Assembly (NCBI GenBank): GCA_029260265.1
Contig: JAJDDO010000019.1
Span: 186,001 to 250,000, forward strand
Source: Phycisphaerales bacterium
Lineage (GTDB): Bacteria; Planctomycetota; Phycisphaerae; Phycisphaerales; UBA1924
Length of the DNA stretch: 64,000 bases
Direction: 5' to 3'
Every line of letters starts with the position of its first letter. Within the stretch, counting starts at the first letter, position 1. Of this stretch, positions 59,593-64,000 are shown one piece after another. The notes beneath the pieces were generated by a model. It worked only from the letters and a program-made list of their open reading frames with translations, ran no database searches and was not told the origin of the DNA. Both the position numbers and the translations under genes were made by a program.

Positions 59593-60746
59593 TCCGAAAA
59601 TCAGAAACCAGTCCACTGGCGATGCTCGCCGGCTTTGGCGCCGGCGCGGTGGGCGTTTGCGCGATCTGGCTCGGTGCGTTCTTCGCCCAGCCGGCGCGTG
59701 TGGGCAATGTACAGGCCGAGGCGCTCATGCAGGTATCTCGGTGGGCCGCCGATTCGCTCGATCTGGTTCTCGGCTCGTCGGGCGAAGGGTATGAGCCCTG
59801 GCTCGGTATTCGTTGGTACGAAGAAGACGCTGAGAACCCGGGGGATGCCTGGACGCTCTCGCCGCCAATAGATGTGCCCCGCCAAGTCGTGGTGTTGATT
59901 CACGGGCTCGACGAGCCCGGCGGGATCTGGGACCAGCTCGCGCCGGCGCTGAGCGCACAGGGGCATGCGGTGGTCCGGTTTGAATACCCCAACGACCAGC
60001 GGATCTCGCCCTCTGCGAACTTGTTCGCCAAATCTCTGCACGAGTTGCACACTCTGGGCGTGCAACGGATTGACATCGTCGCCCATTCGATGGGCGGGCT
60101 GGTCGCCCGCGAAGCCCTCACCAATACAAACATGCACGCCGATCCGTTCCCGATCACCGATCGGTTGATCACGCTGGGGACACCCCATCTCGGATCGCCC
60201 TGGTCGCGGATGCGGGCGGTCGCCGAGATCCGTGAGCAGATTCAGCGTTGGGCCGAATCGTCTGATCGAGACCCCAAGCGATTGCTCGGCTTCGCCCGCG
60301 ACGGCGTTGGGCAAGCGGGGACCGATTTGCTGCCAGATTCGGATTTCTTGACCACCCTCAACGCCCGCCAGATGCCTGCCGGTGTCCGCGTCACCTGCAT
60401 TATTGGGCGAGCGGTCCCATTTCGGCAAGAAGACACGCGGGTGCTCGCGAGTTCGGGGCTGCTCGAGCAGCTGGTCGGCAAGCGAGACGCCGAGGGGATC
60501 GAACGCGGGCTCGAGCACATGAAGACCCATCTCGGCGATGGCGTTGTGCCCGTCTCGTCGGCCGTGATGCCCGGAGCAACCGATATCGTGATCGTCGAGG
60601 CCAATCACCGCTCCATGATCCGCACCGTGGAACTCGACGAAACCATCCGCAAAATCCGCGGCGCCCCACAAGCCCCCCAGCCTCCTGCAATCGAGATCGT
60701 GCTCCATCGGTTGGCAAACACCCCGGCGAACACCGATTCTGACTAA
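59589..60746 (+). CDS. alpha/beta hydrolase (lipase-like), membrane-anchored or secreted
   Basis: 385 residues. N-terminal hydrophobic helix (about 9-33) then an alpha/beta hydrolase domain: oxyanion HG (LIHGLDEPGG, 103-112), nucleophile Ser167 in AHSMGG, candidate acid Asp in LGDGVVPVSS and His in EANHRSMIRT. The motif set matches PGAP1/lipase-class enzymes that act on acyl esters. The start overlaps the MCE gene stop by 4 bases, so the lipase is translated with the lipid-transport proteins. A lipid substrate is therefore likely (inference). Confidence 0.88.
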   Translation: MIRKSETSPLAMLAGFGAGAVGVCAIWLGAFFAQPARVGNVQAEALMQVSRWAADSLDLVLGSSGEGYEPWLGIRWYEEDAENPGDAWTLSPPIDVPRQVVVLIHGLDEPGGIWDQLAPALSAQGHAVVRFEYPNDQRISPSANLFAKSLHELHTLGVQRIDIVAHSMGGLVAREALTNTNMHADPFPITDRLITLGTPHLGSPWSRMRAVAEIREQIQRWAESSDRDPKRLLGFARDGVGQAGTDLLPDSDFLTTLNARQMPAGVRVTCIIGRAVPFRQEDTRVLASSGLLEQLVGKRDAEGIERGLEHMKTHLGDGVVPVSSAVMPGATDIVIVEANHRSMIRTVELDETIRKIRGAPQAPQPPAIEIVLHRLANTPANTDSD

Positions 60747-60793
60747 TCGATCACAACACCGGACACAACCCTTCCAAGGGCTCGCAATTCTGA

Positions 60794-60799
60794 TATACT
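60794..60799 (+). promoter_or_regulatory. -10 box TATACT, leaderless geometry for the HYExAFE gene
   Basis: TATACT ends 6 bases before the ATG at 60806, the same geometry and hexamer as at uvrC. Confidence 0.65.
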
Positions 60800-60805
60800 C
60801 TTGGC

Positions 60806-61444
60806 ATGGCCCAGCGTCGACATCATTACGAATGCGCCTTCGAGCACCACCTTCGATCTTCGCGGATCCCGTATGTCGCGGTCAACGAGGCGCGAAAGGC
60901 GCTGCTGCCTCCAAAGTCCAGGCTCACCACCACCACTGCGGATCAAGACCCGCAGACCCTCAAAAACTTTGATTTCGTCATCTACGGCGACACCCCGAAC
61001 CTGCTCATCGAGATCAAGGGACGGAAACTCCCCGAGATCAACCCCCGCAAAGACGGCTCGCTCCCCAGGGCCCGGCTTGAAACATGGGTCACCATGGACG
61101 ATATTGACTCGTTCACACGCTGGCAGAAACTCTTCGGCGATGGGTATGAAGCCGTTTTTGTCTTTGTGTACTGGTGCCCGCAGACCCCGCCAGATGGGTT
61201 GTTCAACGAACTGATCGAGTATCAGGGACGTTGGTACACGCTTCGGGCGATTACCCTGAATGATTACACCAGCGCGATGCGTGTCCGCAGCCCACGCTGG
61301 CGAACGGTGCACCTGCTCAGCGGCGACTTTGATCGTCTCTCCGGTGCGTTTGCTCCGACTCGGTTCGGGTCTGACCCCGCCCTCATCCCCGCCTTTGATC
61401 CGCTCGGCGAAGACAATCACACCACAGAATCGGTTTTCGCTTGA
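60806..61444 (+). CDS. HYExAFE-type protein, PD-(D/E)XK nuclease-like
   Basis: 212 residues. N-terminal HHYECAFEHHLRSSRIPYVAV matches the planctomycete HYExAFE protein family as I recall it. The later LKNFDFVIYGDTPNLLIEIKGRK has the D...E-x-K spacing of the PD-(D/E)XK nuclease core (Asp in FDFVIY, Glu and Lys in EIKG), so a DNA-binding or nuclease role is plausible but unproven. No nuclease partner is next to it. TATACT upstream of the ATG. Confidence 0.75.
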   Translation: MAQRRHHYECAFEHHLRSSRIPYVAVNEARKALLPPKSRLTTTTADQDPQTLKNFDFVIYGDTPNLLIEIKGRKLPEINPRKDGSLPRARLETWVTMDDIDSFTRWQKLFGDGYEAVFVFVYWCPQTPPDGLFNELIEYQGRWYTLRAITLNDYTSAMRVRSPRWRTVHLLSGDFDRLSGAFAPTRFGSDPALIPAFDPLGEDNHTTESVFA

Positions 61445-61464
61445 CCCGATCACCATCAGGCGTG

Positions 61465-61470
61465 TAGCGT
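61465..61470 (+). promoter_or_regulatory. -10 box TAGCGT with TTGACC -35 for the 61476 gene
   Basis: TTGACC at 61441-61446, an 18-base spacer, TAGCGT, then 5 bases to the ATG at 61476. This is one of the few leaderless candidates here with a good -35 box. Confidence 0.6.
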
Positions 61471-61475
61471 TGGGG

Positions 61476-61772
61476 ATGATGAACACCCAAACCACCCTCC
61501 AACGCGAGTCCGCACCGACCCACAATTCGATCGGTGTGCTCGTCTGGATTGCCCAGACCCTCTCTGCCAGAACGGCCCCGATCGCGGCCTTTGCTGTGTT
61601 CTGTGTTTTCCAGGCTGCAACATTTGCACAAGAAAACCCGCCTCCACGCCCACCCAAGGTCACCGAGGCGCCAACGGCTCCCAAGGTCATGATGTACTTG
61701 GTCGTGGTGCTGCTCGTCGCCGGCGTGGTGTTCGCGTCCACCATGAAGGTCAAGCGCGGCCATCAGGACTGA
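61476..61772 (+). CDS. small membrane protein with Pro-rich linker (98 aa)
   Basis: Two hydrophobic segments: one at about 38-52 that ends like a signal peptide cleavage site (FQAATFAQ), and one at about 72-91 (VMMYLVVVLLVAGVVFAS) just before a basic tail KVKRGHQD. Between them is a Pro-rich linker (ENPPPRPPKVTEAPTAPK). The start at 61476 is set by TAGCGT 5 bases upstream. Family not recognised. Same strand as the genes that follow, 147 bases ahead of the next. Confidence 0.65.
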   Translation: MMNTQTTLQRESAPTHNSIGVLVWIAQTLSARTAPIAAFAVFCVFQAATFAQENPPPRPPKVTEAPTAPKVMMYLVVVLLVAGVVFASTMKVKRGHQD

Positions 61773-61919
61773 TCACCATGCAGATCACTCGCTCCGCGGG
61801 TCGCCCGCGAGCACCTGCCCGGGAACCGTCAAGAGATTTCGTGCGGATCTGAGAGCGCGGATGCATCAAGAACGCACACCAGCGATAAACCGATGGCCCG
61901 CCCTATGAAAGGCAACCGA

Positions 61920-62240
61920 ATGCGATATGAAACCAAGGCTCTTCAACCAAGGCGCAACGCCCTCGTCGTGCTCAACGCGGTCTTGCTCGCAGCGCTGGCG
62001 ATTCTGATCATCGCACCCAAAGCAAAGGCGCAGCTCGACACCGATGCTCCTCAGCGCGCCCGCGGCGACTACACCATCGTCGGCGGCGAGACCTCCTCGG
62101 GCAACTCCAACGCGCTTTACATCCTTGATACCTCCAACCGCGAGTTGATCGCCGTCCGATGGGACCAGAGCAACAAGCGCCTCGACGGGCTCGGTTACCG
62201 TGACCTCTCTCGTGATATCTTCGCCCAATCAGACCGCTAA
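61920..62240 (+). CDS. small membrane-anchored protein (106 aa), first of a pair
   Basis: N-terminal basic segment, one membrane helix (ALVVLNAVLLAALAILIIAP), then a soluble domain containing ALYILDTSNRELIAVRWDQSNKRLDGLGYRDLSRDI. ATG 61920 follows AAAGG by 7 bases; ATGs at 61893 and 61905 are less likely. The soluble domain resembles that of the next protein (ILDTSNRELIAVRW versus VLDSRQEAMLIYAV, both followed by a short charged segment). They lie 10 bases apart and probably form a hetero-pair. Function unknown. Confidence 0.7.
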   Translation: MRYETKALQPRRNALVVLNAVLLAALAILIIAPKAKAQLDTDAPQRARGDYTIVGGETSSGNSNALYILDTSNRELIAVRWDQSNKRLDGLGYRDLSRDIFAQSDR

Positions 62241-62250
62241 GGAGCCCGCT

Positions 62251-62604
62251 ATGAACCCAAATACATGCAATGAGACAAATCACGGGCAGAGCACGATCGT
62301 CAACGGTGTTTTCCGTGGCGGATGGCTCTGGGTCAGCGCGGGGGTGCTGGCCGCGATGATTGTCGTCCAGGGCTCGGGCCTATTTGACTCAATCGCCAAC
62401 GCAGAGATGAGCACCACCTACCAGTCCTACTCGATGATGACAACCGATGGCGGGACCGATGAGATCCTTGCGGTGCTCGATTCGCGCCAGGAAGCGATGC
62501 TTATTTATGCGGTTGATTCGACCAACACCCTTCGGTTGCTCAAACGCGAGCAGCTCGACACCATGTTCGCACGCGCCCGTGCCCAGCACCTCCCGCGTCC
62601 CTAG
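62251..62604 (+). CDS. small membrane-anchored protein (117 aa), second of a pair
   Basis: Polar N-terminus, one membrane helix (about 27-48), then the domain DEILAVLDSRQEAMLIYAVDSTNTLRLLKREQLDTMFARAR. AAGGAG precedes ATG 62251. Layout and domain are shared with the gene 10 bases upstream. The PSP1-domain gene begins 42 bases downstream, so the three may be cotranscribed. Confidence 0.7.
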   Translation: MNPNTCNETNHGQSTIVNGVFRGGWLWVSAGVLAAMIVVQGSGLFDSIANAEMSTTYQSYSMMTTDGGTDEILAVLDSRQEAMLIYAVDSTNTLRLLKREQLDTMFARARAQHLPRP

Positions 62605-62645
62605 ACTCTCCGGCGGGTGAGAACCATGCCCCGCAGGGGAAATCC

Positions 62646-64000
62646 GTGCCTATTTATCCGCTTGAACAGTTCGAACAAGACGCCAAGGCCGCACTCAAAG
62701 AGCGCGAGGACCGCGAGGCGTATGAGCGGCTCAACGCTCCGAAGACCATTGTCGTCCGGTTTGGGTACCTCCGCATGGTCGGTGAGTTTCCTTACACCGG
62801 AGACGCCAAGCCCGGGTGTGGATCCAAGCTGGTCGTCAAAACCCATCGCGGGACCGAGCTCTGCGAGATGCTCACGAGCACCTGCCGCAACGCGGGGTGT
62901 TCAAAGAGCGTGACCCGCAAGGAGATGCTGGAGTACATCCAGAACTCCGGGGGCAAGCAGTATCCGTTTTATGACCAGGGGCGGGTGCTGCGGATCGCAA
63001 CGGGCGATGACCTCAACGAGATGTCACGGCTCGAGCAGAAGAAGAATGAGTACAAGCTGATCGCCAAGCAGATGATTGAGCGCACCGGGCTCAAGATGCA
63101 GATCATCGAGGCCGAGCCTTTGCTGGGCGGCGATCGGGTGGTGTTCTATTTTTCCGCGGAGGAGCGGATCGATTTTCGCGATCTTGTCCGCGATCTGCAG
63201 GATGCCATCGGCACCAAGGCCGAGCTCCGCCAGATCGGCGCGCGCGACGAGGCCCGGATCACCGCGGACTATGAGCGCTGCGGACAATATTGCTGCTGCA
63301 AGAGTTTTCTTAAGGTGCTCAAGCCGGTGTCCATGAAGAGCGCCAAGATCCAGAAGGCGACCCTTGATCCACTGAAGATCTCTGGGCGTTGCGGGCGGCT
63401 GATGTGCTGCCTGCGGTACGAGGACGAAACCTACGACGAGCTGCGCAAGAACCTGCCCCACCGAAAATCACGCGTCGGCACCCCCGATGGCGATGGCATG
63501 GTCATCAGCACCCAGATCCTCACCCAGCTCGCTCTGATTCGGCTCGACTCGGGGATCGAGGTTGCGATACCGATCGAGAACCTCACCGAGCCCGGGCTCG
63601 CGAAGGCCCCCGATCCCGGCGAAGCGCGGGCGGTGCGATCGGCACGCGGCGGCGACGGGCAGGCAGGCGAAGATTCGCGATCAAAGGGCAGACGGGGCAC
63701 CCGTCCGAAAAGCGGGAACCGCACCGAGGGTTCTCGACAATCTGCAGAGAACACCTCGGGTTCGCAATCCAGCACTGATGCGCCCCCAAAGAAGAAACGC
63801 CGAAAGAGAAAACCCCGCAACCGATCAAACACACCCGGCGGCGACGGATCAGCCAACCCAAAGACCGGGCAGGAACCCTCATACGGTCCCGGTAGCGAAC
63901 GCGGTACTTCAGGAGCAGCAGAGGAAGGGTCTGCGGGACCGAAGAAAAAACGCCGAAGAAGAAAGCGCAAGCGTGGTCCGCGGCCCGAAGGCGGCAGTCC
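62646..64000 (+). CDS. PSP1-domain protein (partial, runs off the right end)
   Basis: 451 codons are visible. The centre holds the PSP1 domain: CGQYCCCKSFLKVLKPVSMK and ISGRCGRLMCCLRYE, with the Cys clusters of the B. subtilis YaaT/RicT family, which acts in a complex affecting RNA processing and competence. An N-terminal extension of about 120 residues has its own Cys (CRNAGC). After the domain comes a long disordered tail with two strongly basic runs (PPKKKRRKRKPRNRS and PKKKRRRRKRKRGPRP), unusual for PSP1 proteins and suggesting nucleic-acid binding. GTG start at 62646 follows AGGGG. Confidence 0.88.
   Translation, partial: MPIYPLEQFEQDAKAALKEREDREAYERLNAPKTIVVRFGYLRMVGEFPYTGDAKPGCGSKLVVKTHRGTELCEMLTSTCRNAGCSKSVTRKEMLEYIQNSGGKQYPFYDQGRVLRIATGDDLNEMSRLEQKKNEYKLIAKQMIERTGLKMQIIEAEPLLGGDRVVFYFSAEERIDFRDLVRDLQDAIGTKAELRQIGARDEARITADYERCGQYCCCKSFLKVLKPVSMKSAKIQKATLDPLKISGRCGRLMCCLRYEDETYDELRKNLPHRKSRVGTPDGDGMVISTQILTQLALIRLDSGIEVAIPIENLTEPGLAKAPDPGEARAVRSARGGDGQAGEDSRSKGRRGTRPKSGNRTEGSRQSAENTSGSQSSTDAPPKKKRRKRKPRNRSNTPGGDGSANPKTGQEPSYGPGSERGTSGAAEEGSAGPKKKRRRRKRKRGPRPEGGS

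Noticed and set aside
1..64000. CRISPR arrays, insertion sequences, prophage, rRNA and tRNA genes
   Set aside because: No regularly spaced repeats, transposase or integrase motifs, or conserved rRNA/tRNA segments were found on reading both strands.

Overview
The window looks like a chromosomal segment of a GC-rich planctomycete, most likely class Phycisphaerae. The evidence is: four secreted proteins ending in a PTPG/PAPG + hydrophobic stretch + RRRR sorting tail (PEP-CTERM-like); a type II pseudopilin with an H-X9-DG C-terminus; three membrane proteins carrying the zinc-ribbon signature CPxCGYDLxGL...CPEC; a HYExAFE-type nuclease-like protein; and a palindromic ACGGGCTTCCAGCCCGT repeat. No rRNA, tRNA, CRISPR array, insertion sequence or prophage was recognised. 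Taxonomy is inferred from these family features only.

Layout. 0-6 kb: nuoE and nuoF (complex I), unusually separated by a DNA glycosylase (tag), a small hypothetical gene, a membrane protein + B12-radical SAM pair, and an NAD-dependent epimerase. 6-13.7 kb: LTxxQ-like periplasmic protein, Mrp/ApbC ATPase, NTF2-like protein, a PEP-CTERM protein divergent from an AraC regulator, gmk, and an operon of one pseudopilin plus two tandem paralogous PEP-CTERM proteins. 13.7-22 kb: lipoprotein-pyrB-Cys-rich protein operon, ubiX, NTF2-like + SDR pair, dnaE. 22-25.4 kb: a PEP-CTERM protein, then a five-gene operon of small membrane proteins, three with N-terminal zinc ribbons. 25.5-31.6 kb: class IV aminotransferase, an apparently non-coding structured interval with its own terminator, clpB, a YjfB-like motility protein, small genes. 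31.8-36.3 kb: parB with two identical parS-like 16-mers inside the neighbouring Nudix and histidine kinase genes, an ABC ATPase, a DciA/DUF721 protein, a cysteine-less FmdB-like protein. 36.3-46.5 kb: O-antigen ligase-like protein, DUF4175-like coiled-coil protein + iron-type solute-binding lipoprotein, HD-GYP protein, M20 amidohydrolase, lipoprotein, a compact UvrC, a serine beta-lactamase-family enzyme. 46.5-54 kb: two proteins sharing a repeated HWP...VGFxDG module, ClC channel with CBS domains, topA, miaA. 54-64 kb: rnpA-yidD, TetR, cysteine desulfurase, DUF4190 protein, an Mla-type ATPase + MCE protein + lipase cluster, HYExAFE protein, small membrane proteins, and a PSP1-domain protein running off the right end.

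Two kinds of gene start coexist. About 17 genes have clear Shine-Dalgarno sequences. About 20 others have no such sequence but carry a TANNNT-type -10 hexamer 5-7 bases before the start codon, implying leaderless transcripts. This pattern also fixes several start codons (dnaE, gmk, uvrC and others).

The most interesting signals are the leaderless promoter architecture, the parB/parS/DciA neighbourhood, the zinc-ribbon membrane operon, the duplicated HWP...VGFxDG module, the tandem PEP-CTERM/pseudopilin operon, and the structured non-coding interval at 26.5-27.0 kb.
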